Below are positions 36,586-48,431 of a stretch of 64,000 bases of DNA, piece by piece. The stretch is taken from positions 60,204,631-60,268,630 of the forward strand of contig NC_054706.1 in the NCBI RefSeq assembly GCF_016097555.1. The letters are read 5' to 3'. The notes under the pieces are model-generated. The model searched no databases. It was not told the DNA's origin and saw nothing but the letters and a program-made list of their open reading frames with translations. Position 1 is the first letter of the stretch. Each line of letters begins with the position of its first letter. The position numbers and the translations under genes were made by a program. This stretch comes from Gigantopelta aegis (Eukaryota > Mollusca > Gastropoda > Neomphalida > Peltospiridae).

Positions 36586-37108
36586 CTGGCAAGACATGTA
36601 ATTATCGTAATGTCTACAAGCACGGACAAGACATGTATTTATCGTAATGTCTACAAGCACTGACAAGACATGTATTTCTCGTAATGTCTACAAGCACGGA
36701 CAAGACATGAATTTCTCGTAATGTCTACAAGCACTGACAAGACATGTAATTATCGTAATGTCTACAAGCATGGACAAGACATGTAATGGTCGTAATGTCT
36801 ACAAGCACGGACAAGACATGTAATAATATTGTCGTAATATCTACAAGCACGGACAAGACATGTAATTATCGTAATGTCTACAAGTATGGACAAGACATGT
36901 AATTGTCGTAATGTCTACAAGCATGGACAAGACATGTGATTATCGTAATGTCTACAAGCATGGACAAGACATGTAATTGTCGTAATGTCTACAAGCACTA
37001 ACAAGACATGTATTTTTCGTAATGTCTACAAGCACTGACAAGACATGTATTTCTCGTAATGTCTACAAGCACTGACAAGACCTGTAATTGTCGTAATGTC
37101 TACAGGCA
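36586..37108. repeat. 37-bp minisatellite, about 14 units
   Basis: GACAAGACATGTA, a variable 5-7 bp, then TCGTAATGTCTACAAGCAC repeats every 37 bp (for example 36625 and 36662). AGACAT and ATGTCT within each unit are inverted and could form a small hairpin. Confidence 0.95.
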
Positions 37109-37606
37109 CTTTGTTTTTCTCCTCATAGGCCAAGAGTGTTAGGTCAAAACTGGAACAAATTGGGACTTATGATGTGTGTTTTTTTATCATCATCTAGTGC
37201 ACCTTTCCTGAAAATGTCAGCTTGGTACCAATTTGTTCCAGGTTGGGTCTACTTTAAGCTATTACTCCTGGACTATTAAACATTTGTCTCTAAAAAAACT
37301 ATACGCGTAACTGCGAAAATATCAGGAAATATACAGATAACTTTACTTAATGTCGGTATCTAAGAAATCGTTATGAATAGAATAGCATAGATGTTTAACG
37401 ACACCCCAGCACGTTATGTAATCAAGGTTATGACTACTCGTTTATGATTAACAATAATGTGCTTTGTTTAAACAAATTTAATTGGTTTCAAAATAGTAAT
37501 GTCTAAATCAAAACTTTTTTCAGGAATATTACGGATTTCTTTTACATTCTACTATAAACATGATGTGACAGAAGTCGTAAAATGTTTTTACTTCTTCTCA
37601 AAGCTT

Positions 37607-37976
37607 ACCGGCCTCGGTGGCGTAGTGGTTAGGCCATCGATCTACAGGCTGGTAGGTACTTGGTTCGGATCCCAGTCGAGGCATGGGATTTTTAATCCAG
37701 ATACCGACTCCAAACCCTGAGTGAGTGCTCCGCAAGGCTCAATGGGTAGTAAACCACTTGCACCGACCAGTGATCCATAACTGGTTCAACAAAGGCCATG
37801 GTTTGTGTTATCCTGCCTGTGGGACGCGCAAATAAAAGATATCTTGCTGCCTGTCGTAAACGAGTAGCCTATGTGGCTATACAAAAAAAATCTGTGTGGT
37901 CCTTAACCATGTCTGACGCCATATAACCGTAAATAAAATGTGTTGAGTGCGTAGTTAAATAAAACATTTCCTTCTT
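37607..37976 (+). mobile_element. Full-length SINE, H2 head with T2 tail
   Basis: A perfect 12-bp duplication TTCTCAAAGCTT lies at 37595-37606 and 37977-37988. The head ACCGGCCTCGGTGGCGTAGT has A-box and B-box (GGTTCGGATCCC) features. It is followed by a divergent centre (CACCGACCAGTGATCCATAA) and the T2 tail. Confidence 0.93.
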
Positions 37977-38059
37977 TTCTCAAAGCTTGAACTGTTACCG
38001 ATGTCATTAATATTACAGTATATATTCTCTATTCTATATACTCACGGGACAAAAGTTCC

Positions 38060-38280
38060 TGTGCATCTATTGCACAAGGTATATAATATGTTTAACGGTA
38101 ATTTATGGAAAAAATCAAATTATTTTCAAGACATTAACTGGTCATTCGTGAACATGATCCGAAGATTTGAAAAAAACCCACAAAATGATTTGTCCAAACA
38201 AGTAACAAATTTTAACAATTACAATTTTACAACTGGTTTGAAATCATTTTATTTGGTGCACAGGAACCTTTTTTCGCGCG
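38060..38280 (+). repeat. Dispersed repeat, copy 1
   Basis: TTCAAGACATTAACTGGTCA and TTATTTGGTGCACAGGAACC have counterparts at 58935-59130. A 62-bp (GT)n run follows only in this copy. A 126-codon frame crosses the region but no protein family is recognised. Confidence 0.6.
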
Positions 38281-38281
38281 C

Positions 38282-38282
<1 letters not shown>

Positions 38283-38344
<62 letters not shown>
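38283..38344. repeat. (GT)n microsatellite
   Basis: About 30 GT units preceded by GCGCGCGTGC. Confidence 0.95.
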
Positions 38345-38346
<2 letters not shown>

Positions 38347-39283
38347 CATTTATTTTTTCAGTTGACACTGTAGCCCTGTAGCCCACCGACTTTTAAATCC
38401 AAGAGGGAGAGGATAATTACTAATGCTCTCCTGTAGTGACATCATATAACGTAGTTAGCTAGGTCATAATGCAAACTACAAACATAATCACAGCTTTAAT
38501 AAACATGTGTTTTAACGATCAACAGATAATGGTATATTGCCTTGATAATAACATGACATGCCGACATTTGTGTTTAATATATTACTATACCATTTCGTGA
38601 CCTACATTAGGGGTTGCAACAACATATCTGAATTGGTAATAGAAGCTAATTTACTCGTCAAAAACGTGAGGGGTTTTTTTCTTCATTATTTAAAAATTAA
38701 GGATTTACCTTTCTAAATTATTGATTCAAAAGATAACAATTTTGTCTCGACAAAAACATGTTTGCTTGTTTAGTTTTTTTCTCCATTATTTAGGCATTAA
38801 AAGGTTTTACTACTTTCAGTGCATCAAGTATACATACATTATTACTGGGTAGATGAAATCGTATTACGGAAGATGGAATAAAATGTCAGCAAACTACTGT
38901 TAAGAGATAATGTAAAATATATATTTAAATTGCACTTTTTACGGGAATGGATCACGTGGTTTCAGTACTCGCTTTAAATAATATGGAGCAAAGGGTTGAC
39001 CCCCCCCCCCCCTCCCCCACCACGGTGGAAACATCAATTTTTTTTATAGTCTAACCAATGCTAATCCTATATTAGAGGCAGTGTCTTGTTATCACTTATG
39101 CCATATACGATTAACTGAAGGACACCTTGTTATAGTTACAATACTTGTATATTATGCAGTCAAGACTTTAGCAATGTGCCTAGTTATGATCAAACACACA
39201 TTTTGTTCCCTTTACGAGTAACTACAATACAAATATTCAGGCATATTCAGGCGCATCTTCGCACGACAAGATACCAAAGTAAA

Positions 39284-39558
39284 GTTTGCTTTGTTTAACG
39301 ATACCACTAGAGCACATTAATTAATTAATCATCGGCTACTGGATGTCAAACATTTGGTACTGATGACTTGTAGTCATCAGAGAAAAGCCGCTATATTTTT
39401 CGATTAGCATCAAAGGATCTTTTATATGCACTTTCCCAAAGACAGGAAAGCACGCCATTTGGCCAGTTGTGGTGCACTGGTTGGGACGAGAAAACCCCAA
39501 TCAACTGAATGGATCCACCGAGGCGGTTTGATTCTGCGATGCAAGCACCTCAGGCGAG
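39284..39558 (-). mobile_element. SINE, H3 head (cut) with T1 tail
   Basis: The plus strand shows GCTTTGTTTAACGATACCAC, the centre, and CACCTCAGGCGAG of the tRNA-like head. The rest of the head is replaced at 39559 by a 67-bp inverted-repeat element. Confidence 0.8.
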
Positions 39559-39625
39559 CCAAGGTACCATCACGTGCAGTTTACTGCATGTGGTAATACA
39601 GTATGTTATACGGAATGGTACTTGG
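39559..39625. mobile_element. 67-bp inverted-repeat element with the satellite-framing termini
   Basis: CCAAGGTACCAT at the left and ATGGTACTTGG at the right are inverted. The right side reads TATACGGAATGGTACTTGG, nearly the same as the right frame of the 34-bp satellite (19615-19634). It has no satellite inside. Confidence 0.7.
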
Positions 39626-39645
39626 TCCTGCATTCTATTAACCTG

Positions 39646-40027
39646 ACCGGCCTCGGTGACTTCGTGGTAGGACATCGGTCTACAGGCTGGTAGGTACTGG
39701 GTTCGGATCCCAGTCGAGGCATGCGATTTTTAATCCAGATACCGACTCCAAACCCTGAGTGAGTGCTCCGCAAGGCTCAATGGGTAGGTGTGAACCACTT
39801 GCACCGACCAGTGATCCATAACTGGTTCAACAAAGGCCATGGTCTGTGCTATCCTGCCTGTGGGAAGCGCAAATAAAAGATCCCTTGCTGCTAATCGGAA
39901 GAGTAGCCCATATAGTGGCGACAGCGGGTTTCCTCTCAAAATCTGTGTGGTTCTTAACCATGTCTGATGCCATATAACCGTAAATAAAATGTGTTTGAGT
40001 GCGTCGTTAAATAAAACATTTCTTTCT
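39646..40027 (+). mobile_element. Full-length SINE, H2 head with T2 tail
   Basis: A perfect 13-bp duplication TTCTATTAACCTG lies at 39633-39645 and 40028-40040. It is intact from ACCGGCCTCGGTGACTTCGT to the T2 end, with (TTTC)n. Confidence 0.94.
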
Positions 40028-40406
40028 TTCTATTAACCTGCGCATATTCCATTTAAGGTTCACGTACGCTAATACCAAGCCTGATCTCTGGCATGACCAG
40101 TGGCTTGGCTTGTGACATGATTGAATCCAGGACACGACTTGGGAATGGTTCCTTGGGGTGCCAAGATAATTTAGGCGTGCGTGTGATTGGGTCGCTCATT
40201 AAACTGGTTTTGTACAGCTAACCTGCGATGAATATATGATACGACAGAAGAATGATGGTACCAGTCAAATTGATCACGGGCGCTCGGGTTCAACTAAAAA
40301 TATTAATATAAGAAACCTAAATGTCCAACTGATAAAGACATTGCTTGTAGTGTCCTTTGATGACGCAGTCTTGAAGCAATGATAGGAACGACGGAAATAT
40401 TTGTGT

Positions 40407-40762
40407 GACGACATTTTAAACTATTGTTATTTGGTGTCTAACATTTGGTTGTAACAGTTGGATCCTGAGTGTCTGAATGTCTGAGCAAGACGTCTTTTAA
40501 ATGTACTTTCCCTCAGCCACGACAGCGGATACCAGATACCTTATATACTATTTAAGTTCAGCCAGCAGTTTGTAGATAATGCCTGTTAAGACTAGTTTTT
40601 ACGCTATACGATACACCAAATGACCATTGCTGGAACCAGTCAAAATAATTTACAAACGTTTAGATAAAAACGGCAGGCTGGATATAGGTTCACCGACAGG
40701 GATCGATCCTATGACTCACTGCACATCAGGCGAGTGCTCTACGACCGAGTTACTTTACGCCT
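40407..40762 (-). mobile_element. Very diverged SINE, H3-like
   Basis: ATTTGGTGTCTAACATTTGG (tail) and AGGGATCGATCCTATGACTC with CAGGCGAGTGCTCTACGACC (head) keep SINE order, with unrelated or decayed sequence between them. Confidence 0.45.
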
Positions 40763-40834
40763 GCAATGACTGGAACCTGATATAAGCCAGTCATCTAACG
40801 GGCATAACTTGTCACACCTCAAGACAAATGCCCT

Positions 40835-40945
40835 GGGGACGAATTCACTAAACTCTTGCAACTTTGCGATCTCACAGTGCAATGTTAAAACACTTGCAAA
40901 GAGGATGCTTTGTTGTCTAGCAGAGCCTAAGAGACCTTTGTGAAT
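40835..40945. repeat. Palindromic repeat with GAATTCACTAAACTC, copy 1
   Basis: GGGGACGAATTCACTAAACT and GACCTTTGTGAATAAGGCCC are rough inverse ends. The copy at 43530-43636 has CCAATTCACTAAACTCTCGC and GAGCTCTGTGAATTAGATCC. Confidence 0.55.
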
Positions 40946-41404
40946 AAGGCCCCTGCTATATAAGCTACATCCAAATGGAATGGTGTCAACACTGAAGTCT
41001 CCCTGCCCCGGAACCACACACCGGCGATGTCAGAGACTGGATCCGTGGCCTGAACCTTCAAGGATATGGGCACGTTAATAGAGTTCCCAGTCCCAACACT
41101 GCAGTCATGACCAAAAAGGTTTTTGCCTTAAGTAAGCACTAGAACATGTATACAGTATTCAGAAATAAGCACCCCATAAATAAATATAATGCTAAAAATA
41201 TAAACATAACAGTAAATGGTGGTCCATTCATAACACATTGGTTATTAGGTTTTATTCTATTCAGAAGAAACACATGATAGTAGAAGAGGTCTTTTGCACT
41301 AACAATATGGAAATGAAACTTCAAGGTATTCTACAAAAACAAAAACTTAATAATAAAGGTGAGTATCCTTCAACTCAAAGACCATATAAACATGACCCTA
41401 TATC

Positions 41405-41940
41405 AACAAGGAGATAAATCTGATATCATATAGTAGTCCTATATGTCCAAATGATCATACTACATTACTATTATGTATTATAAATCTGATATCATATAGT
41501 AGTACTATATGTTCATACTACACTACTATTATGTATTATAAATCCTATATCATATAGTAATGCTATATGTCCATATGTTCATATTACATTGTACATTACT
41601 ATTATGTATTATAAATCTTGATATCATATAGTAATGCTATATGTCCATATGTTCGTATTACATTACTATTATGTATTATAAATAAATCTGATATCCTAAA
41701 GTAGTGCTATGTGTCTGTATGTTCATACTACATTACTATTATGTATTATAAATCTGATACCATATAGTAGTGCTATATGTACATATGCTTATAATACATT
41801 ACTATTATGTATTATAAATCTGATACCATATAGTAGTGCTATATGTACATATGCTTATAATACATTACTATTATGTATTATAAATCATATCATATGTACA
41901 TATGCTCATAATACTTTACTATTATGTATTATGCTACAAT
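41405..41940. repeat. 66-bp tandem repeat, about 8 units
   Basis: AATCTGATACCATATAGTAG, TGCTATATGTACATATG and TACATTACTATTATGTATTA recur. The last units have a period of 66 (41751 and 41817), while earlier units vary in length. Since 66 is divisible by 3, the later units stay in one open frame, probably by chance. Confidence 0.9.
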
Positions 41941-42149
41941 CTTGCCAGTCTTTTATCCTGTTTTTTGACAGAAAACCTACAGACAGCTTTGATCACAACC
42001 ATCATGTCATCATCGTTATGACTGGTGTTCTTCAAATAGTGTCCTGTGCTATATGACACAGAAAATGAAACATCCGGGTTTTTTATCCTTAACATCAACT
42101 TTCACTATCGGTTTTACTTACTTTTTTTTTTGGGTTTTTTGTTGTTTTT

Positions 42150-42275
42150 AGGAGGGGGTGGGGTGTTTTTTGTTTGTTTGGTTGTTGGGTTTTTAGGAGG
42201 GGGTGGGGTGTTTTTTGGTTGTTTGGTTGTTAAGTTTTTAGGAGGGGGTGGGGTGTTTTTTGTTTGTTTGACTAT
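42150..42275. repeat. 45-bp tandem repeat, three units
   Basis: AGGAGGGGGTGGGGTGTTTT starts at 42150, 42195 and 42240, separated by T/G-rich text. Confidence 0.9.
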
Positions 42276-42299
42276 ACATGTATATCATAAAGAGTTTCA

Positions 42300-43080
42300 A
42301 TGAACATGGACTGTGAATTGTTTTAGATTTGACAGAATCAAAACAACTACATATTATAATTACAATCATTTTCATAACAGTCTGGTGTACATTACCCTCA
42401 TTTCATCCACTTAGATGATTGATATCATCTGGACTTTCAATGAGTAACAAAAATAACACATGTATTATTGTTCTAATTGTATCAATCATGAAAAGTCCAC
42501 AGTACACTGGTATTTATTGTATAACCTAGGTTTGTAAAAATAAGCCGAAGTCCAACAAATTTCATTGACCACTTTAAACTTCAGTGCATTCTGCAGTCAG
42601 AATGGTAATGCAGGGATTGAACTTAACGACGACAACTGCCATTGTTGAGATATAAATTGCTGTAGATATAGAGCATCACCGATGGCATTTTTGTGCCAAC
42701 AGTAAAGTTCCTCAACATTGACCAAATGTATACACCTGGTATATATTATCTGCCAATATTTAACATTTGCACAATTTAAAAAAATGTCTACATACAGCAA
42801 AATAACCTTTCAGTCATGTTTATTTTCTGCAAATGTCGTTTTTTAAAAACTGCCATAGGCAGTCTCAAAACTGCCGTTGGTGGGTTGTTTCACCTATGAC
42901 AAGGCTTAAAATTGCCATCTGTGGGCTGCATCACCCATGGCAATTCTTTTTAAAATTTCTGTGGATGACAAATTCTTAAGATGGTAGCCCTGTAATGAAA
43001 TAGGGTTAAAAAATAAAATAAAATAAAAAACACCAGGAAAATATTAGTCTTGAAAAGTAGGGCATTGCTATGAATGGTTT
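42300..43080. other. AT-rich unique sequence, nothing recognised
   Basis: No exon, RNA gene or repeat family was recognised. A near-duplicate pair of phrases (AACTGCCATAGGCAG and AACTGCCGTTGGTGG, then ATTGCCATCTGTGG) lies near 42850-42930. Confidence 0.5.
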
Positions 43081-43103
43081 ATCAAAGAAACAGAAGCAAG
43101 AAA

Positions 43104-43484
43104 GAAAGAAATGTTTTATTTAACGACGCACCCAACACATTTTATTTATGGTTATATGGCGTCAGACATATGGTTAAGGACCACACAGATTTTGAGAGAA
43201 AACCCGCTGTCGCCACATAGGCTACTCTTTTATGACAGGCAGCAAGGGATCTTTTATTTGCGCTTCCCACAGGCAGGATAGCACAAACCATGGCCATTGT
43301 TGAACCAGTTATGGATCACTGGTCGGTGCAAGTGGTTTACACCTACCCACTGAGCCTTGCGGAGCACTCACTCAGGGTTTGGAGTCGGTATCTGGATTAA
43401 AAACCCCATGCCTTGACTGGGATCCGAACCCAGTACCTACCAGCCTGTAGACCGATGGCTAACCACGACGCCATCGAGGCCAGT
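43104..43484 (-). mobile_element. Full-length SINE, H2 head with T2 tail
   Basis: The near-perfect flanks CAGAAGCAAGAAA (43091) and CAGAGGCAAGAAA (43485) look like a target duplication. The minus strand runs from ACTGGCCTCGATGGCGTCGT to the T2 end in TTCTTTC. Confidence 0.9.
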
Positions 43485-43529
43485 CAGAGGCAAGAAAAGT
43501 CTTTGGGTAATGCTAAAATCCTGGGTCCA

Positions 43530-43636
43530 ATTCACTAAACTCTCGCAACTTTACGATCACAGTACAGTGCAAAAAGACTTGCAAGGATGTTGCTTAAGAG
43601 AGCTTTACGAGAGCTCTGTGAATTAGATCCTAGAAT
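43530..43636. repeat. Palindromic repeat with GAATTCACTAAACTC, copy 2
   Basis: It is a sister of 40835-40945, sharing ATTCACTAAACTCTCGCAAC-like text and the central TGCAA...CTTGCAA pairing. Confidence 0.55.
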
Positions 43637-43639
43637 TCT

Positions 43640-45130
43640 GAATTTGTTTTATTTATTTTATTTTTTATTTCAATTAATTTTATATGTTTTTGTTTTGTTT
43701 TTATCTCTGTACACTAATGATAGATGTTAACGACACTGTTTATATAGGAAGATGCCTACATGTACTTTGAATAAGCAGCCTCTTAAAATGTAATGAGCAC
43801 CATGATAGCTACCTGTATGCATAAAATGCTAATCACCTTTGGAATGATCAACAGCTGTGTCATGTCACTGTGTCATACAGCACAGCAGCACTAACCGCTA
43901 CATCTACATCCCCTAAATATCTACCGATACTTGCACCCTCGGCAGCAGCACCTCATTATGTATTTACACGATATTAACAATATTTTATGTACATATTATT
44001 ATAGCACACATATTATATAAATATATTATTGCAGTGGTAGAAAAAGTAGAAACAGACAGGTACGACATAAAGCACATTCGTAGTGTAATATAAAAGGAAT
44101 GAAGAAGTAACATTATTACACTAAGCAGATAAAGAATTCAAGGGAAATTTGATATGAAATCATACACAAGAAAACAAAAACATTTTTCTGAAAACCCGTT
44201 TTGTTGTCCAAGACAGCTATTTCTTGTGCAATCATTTAGTAACAAGGAGCTACAAAATCTGTTGATGCCATATGCTATTAAAATTTTAAAAGTCTTCGCA
44301 CTACAAGAAGCATGTTGTTAGAATTATGGAGATTTTGCTGTAATCTTATTTAAACTTCAAAAGCACAGGCTCAGGACTTATGTCTAGATTCAGCGATGAC
44401 CATCTACATGTACCTACTTTATGATGCAATGTAAACAGAAACACTTTTAATGATTAATTACTAGCCATTAATGGAGCAGAAGGCTGTTTCTATTTTATTT
44501 TACAAGTAATAAAAGTGATGTGTGTATCAGCTAAGTCTGAGAAATGATATGATATCACAACAGAATTATATATATATATTATTTAATCTTATATTTTATA
44601 ATAAAATAATTGTTTGACTACTTGCATGGCTGTATTGAAAATATTTCTGGGACTCACCCTTTTGTAACAGATTTTTCCAAAAAAAGTAAAAAAACTAAAA
44701 GATACTCTTAGGAGCTTGCTAAAGCTCACCGAAAAAACTATGTGTTCAGAAAAACATTGACTAAAACAGAAAATTCACAAAAATTTAATCAACATTCCAA
44801 GCTGAGTGAGATCATAATGTATTCAATATAGAAATGTGTAAGAAAATAATATATTTGCAGCAAAAAGAAAACCCAATGATTCTTCAGCTGAGGAATGATG
44901 ATTTCTTCTCACACCTCAATTGGGTTCAGAGATGAAACTAATTTTACAACAGAATTTAGTCAAATACATCTGGCTTGACGAATTTGGAATGTTAAAATGT
45001 TTGTTATGCATACTATGGATACAAATGTTCCAGCTTATAGACATATCCCTTTTTTGTATACATATTGGTCAAAATCAGGAATGCTGAAGAAAACAAAAAA
45101 TAACTGTTAAATATTAACAATTATATTATG
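43640..45130. other. AT-rich unique sequence, nothing recognised
   Basis: Both strands were read for exon-like blocks bounded by AG and GT and none was convincing. It could be intergenic or belong to a long untranslated region or intron. Confidence 0.5.
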
Positions 45131-45207
45131 GTATACAGCAAAAATGGACACTCATGGGATCAAGAACAAAATCCAGTTTTAAGAAGTATCTGGTTTAGTT
45201 TGGTTTC

Positions 45208-46221
45208 CAGGCGCGGATTTAGTGGGGGGCCCCCCCTATTTTTGGGGTCAAGTTATTATTTTTTTTTTAACTATAGCATACACTAGAGTGGAATTACACA
45301 AAAATGCACTTATTTCCCAAGAGTCTTTAAATTATATTTTGTTCATGAAAATTGTCTTAAAGGGACATTCCTGAGTTTGCTGCAATTTTTAAGATGGTAT
45401 CGACCAACAGAGACTTTTTAATGATTGTAATTACATAACAAATATATCTTTCTGCATAAAATGTTACTGACTGTATATTAAACATGTTTCTGACTGCTTT
45501 AATATTTGTACTAGGATAACTTTCATTTTATTTTCTGAAAACTATTTTTTCGTACGTACGAAATTAGTTGAAGCCAATATCCAGTTTGGGCTTCTTACAA
45601 ATATTAAGACGACCAAAAACTCATTGGATATACAGACTCTAATATTCTAAACAAGAAAATATATTTAATATGCTAGTTTAATCGTAGAAATATTTTATTA
45701 GTTGGAAACATCTTACAATGCAGCAAACACAGGAATGTCCCTTTAAATGTCATGTCTGACATCACTTCCTATAACGTTGGGTTGGTCTTAATTATTATTT
45801 CTACGCGATGAAATGAAGAATCACCGATTTTTTTACGTCTAGTGACTGTACGGCCACATCGTAAGTAGCAAAAATCCAGTTCAAAGCAATGTATATTACT
45901 GAAACAACTGTTTCGATATTTCTTCCCATTTACCGGCAGCTGCAGTCAACGGAAAACCAGCCTAATATGGGAAGGAGAGATGACCACTTTAACTTTTAAA
46001 AAAAGAAGAGACCAGAGTTTATGCAATTTTGAAGATAACAAAAACAGTATGACAATACCAAAAACATACGTTAATATAGCTATTTTGTTACTCAGATGCG
46101 AGGAAATCGCGTTTCAGGCCACTTAAATTTCAAATTTGCATGCCCCCGGACCCCCCCAGGTATCTCGGGCGCTTTGCACCCTCGGGGCCCCCCCTATTTA
46201 AAAATCCTGGATCCGCGCCTG
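45208..46221. mobile_element. About 1-kb DNA element with CAGGCGCGGAT termini
   Basis: CAGGCGCGGATTTAG at the left is mirrored by ATCCGCGCCTG at the right. GTTTC occurs on each side (45203-45207 and 46222-46226) as a possible 5-bp target duplication. C-rich GGGGCCCCCCCTATTT occurs near both ends. No transposase frame was recognised. It contains a further MITE. Confidence 0.7.
45357..45746. mobile_element. TTAA-flanked MITE family 2
   Basis: TTAA then AGGGACATTCCTGAGTTTGC at the left is mirrored by GCAAACACAGGAATGTCCCT then TTAA at the right. It is nested inside the 45208-46221 element. A piggyBac-like origin is inferred from TTAA only. Confidence 0.82.
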
Positions 46222-46334
46222 GTTTCTGTTCTATACTGATATTGAATAAACGACCATGAAGAACATGTTGTTTTGAGGGATTTCAATTTAATCAGGGTCT
46301 GGTATTGAGGGGTTACACTGCAAAAGTATTCAAC

Positions 46335-46881
46335 TTCTTAGTCCAAGTACTCTGACCACAGGACAGCAACAATGGGCATTCAGACAGTTAACTGTTAAAT
46401 GTCCGTCTTGCTCTTTTACAGTCACAATATTTGGGCTACCAATTTCTGCTAAATTTTGGAGAATGTTAAACCTATTTCACAATATGCACCAAGGAATGCT
46501 ACAGATTATGATGCATTAACGTATGCTTATTTTTGCTTTCAATCAACTATTAATATACATGTAGCATTTACATTTTATTTGTTGCCCCATAATAAACTCG
46601 ACATTAAATGTTAATATTCAACTCAAGATATAACCTATAATAATATTAAATGACCCAATTTCAATAGGTATACAAGAATATTATTACATGGTAATGCACT
46701 AGGTACAAACATAATACCCCACATTTATGTAATATTCTGTTTGAAGGTGATGCGTGACAAACAAAAAGATATACACATAATTACATGCAGGGTTTAAATC
46801 AGCCACAAAATATTGTTAGCAATTCAATGATTTTTGTTTGAAAATGGCCAAAATCAATTTATCTTAGGAAATATAAAATAA

Positions 46882-46912
<31 letters not shown>

Positions 46913-47240
46913 CAATAATAAAAAAACAATAATAAAAATAAAATAATAAATTCATATACTCATTAAACAAGCTATAGGATATGTCAAGATTTTATCATAA
47001 TTTATTATGAAATATATTCCTAAAATTTGTATTTGACCGACAGTTTAAACCCTAAACTTGTATCAATCATGTGTACACATGTGCAATTGACAGACTAGTT
47101 AAATCATTTTATCTGTACATGGATGAAAAACAAATGTGATAAAGACTGAAGAAACTGTTTAAACAAGAATTCGGTTTCAATTCAAACAAATGTCTCACCT
47201 AGCATAAAATGGATTGATGTATACCATGTTTTCGTTCTCT
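46335..47240. other. AT-rich unique sequence, nothing recognised
   Basis: There is a short (AAT)n run at about 46883-46950 and otherwise no recognisable structure. Confidence 0.5.
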
Positions 47241-47261
47241 TTTTTATGTACACTCCATGGA

Positions 47262-47316
47262 AATGTTTTATTTAACGACACACTCAACACATTTTATTTA
47301 CGGATATATGGCATCA
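47262..47316 (-). mobile_element. 55-bp SINE T2 tail with perfect target duplication
   Basis: GTACACTCCATGGA occurs at 47248-47261 and 47317-47330, exactly bordering the 55 terminal bases of the T2 tail (reversed AATGTTTTATTTAACGACAC). It is therefore a complete insertion of a strongly 5'-truncated copy, not the remnant of a larger one. Confidence 0.9.
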
Positions 47317-47349
47317 GTACACTCCATGGAATTGGTGGGGGGGGGGGGG

Positions 47350-48430
47350 GGGGATCTATTTTATTAAGGCATGTACATGTGTATATACCAAAAAATAGAA
47401 GAAAAAAAGAAGAAGAAAAGATGAAAGAAACAAAAAGCTGTATCAGCTTCACAGCATGCTGTAGCTTATATTACTACTGATCAATAATTCCACTGACATA
47501 TACAGATGATATGGAATGACAATGTGTGTATTACATTTGAAGATCCAAACTATTAACTACTGTACATGATTCATCATAAAATAATTTTGACATTTCGATG
47601 ATTTCTGTTTGTTTTTTTAAAAGAGCACTTGGTCCAAACAAAAATATTCAAGGCACAATGCCATTTTTAAAGCTGAGATTTACAATTGTATGTTCATTTA
47701 TTTATATAAAAATTAAATTTAAAAAAATGAACTGCAAATACATGTATGTATATACTGGTACCCTGCTAATCAATTTAATGATGTCAGAAAATAAACAGAT
47801 TTTTCACTGAAAAGTGTATTAAAGGTTGCATCAAATAATATCAGAGGCCTTGTGGTCATAGTTTAAGGTTGCACTTCACCATTCATTTTTGCATGCATTT
47901 CAATAAAAAAAATTCTATGTTAGGATATATATTTTGTGAAAAAAAGGACAATGTCCAGATGGCTAAGTGAGTGCTACTTTTTGGGGAAGTACAGTTACAT
48001 GCAAAAATATCAATATAGGTTGACAACAAAAACATTTGAGTTATCTACCCTTAAGCCAGAGCACCGCCTTATTTTGCTGTTATATAAGTTAAACATACAC
48101 ACTTATTATCATTTAGTAATAAAAATAACAGCTAACTTCAAACCAATGGGTTATTTAAATACTAGAGGTCAACAAGGAATTTGTGTCTTTTATTATTATT
48201 TTTTTTTTTTTTTTAATAATAATGACCTACATGTATTTCCTAAATCAGACTATATTAAGCTGCTACTCGAAGAAATGGCACAACAATGTGATGTCTTAAG
48301 AGCCATTGGTTAATCCAGGGAACACCACTAGTAAAAGATCCTGCAGCTGTAAATGGTCATACATGTGTATATCGGATGGTGGATATTTTTGAAAATGCTA
48401 TATCTATGTCAAATATAATTTAATAAATAC
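47350..48430. other. AT-rich sequence, nothing recognised
   Basis: It follows a poly-G run at about 47336-47353. A 125-codon frame at 47936-48313 is AT-rich and contains a homopolymer-encoded Phe run. It matches no family and is not called. Confidence 0.5.
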
Positions 48431-48431
48431 A

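Larger units (their letters stand above)
45137..46330. mobile_element. MITE of the CAGTGAAACCCC family, split by a nested insertion
   Basis: The left half (ACAGCAAAAATGGACACTCA to about 45207) and right half (about 46222 to GGGGTTACACTGC) together match the intact copies at 48432-48617 and 50990-51196. The element at 45208-46221 sits inside. Confidence 0.7.

Noticed and set aside
37620..37692. tRNA gene
   Set aside because: The A- and B-box-like motifs belong to the head of a SINE bounded by target duplications. The cloverleaf is degraded and the same sequence recurs at 39646, 43104 and 55674.
38001..38381. 126-codon frame ending in Cys-Val repeats
   Set aside because: It overlaps a dispersed repeat and a (GT)n microsatellite, with no recognisable domain.
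41709..42056. 115-codon frame with a 22-residue repeat
   Set aside because: It arises because the 66-bp repeat unit is divisible by three. Neighbouring units of other lengths break the frame.
47936..48313. 125-codon frame
   Set aside because: It is AT-rich with a homopolymer-derived Phe run, no family resemblance and no splice context.
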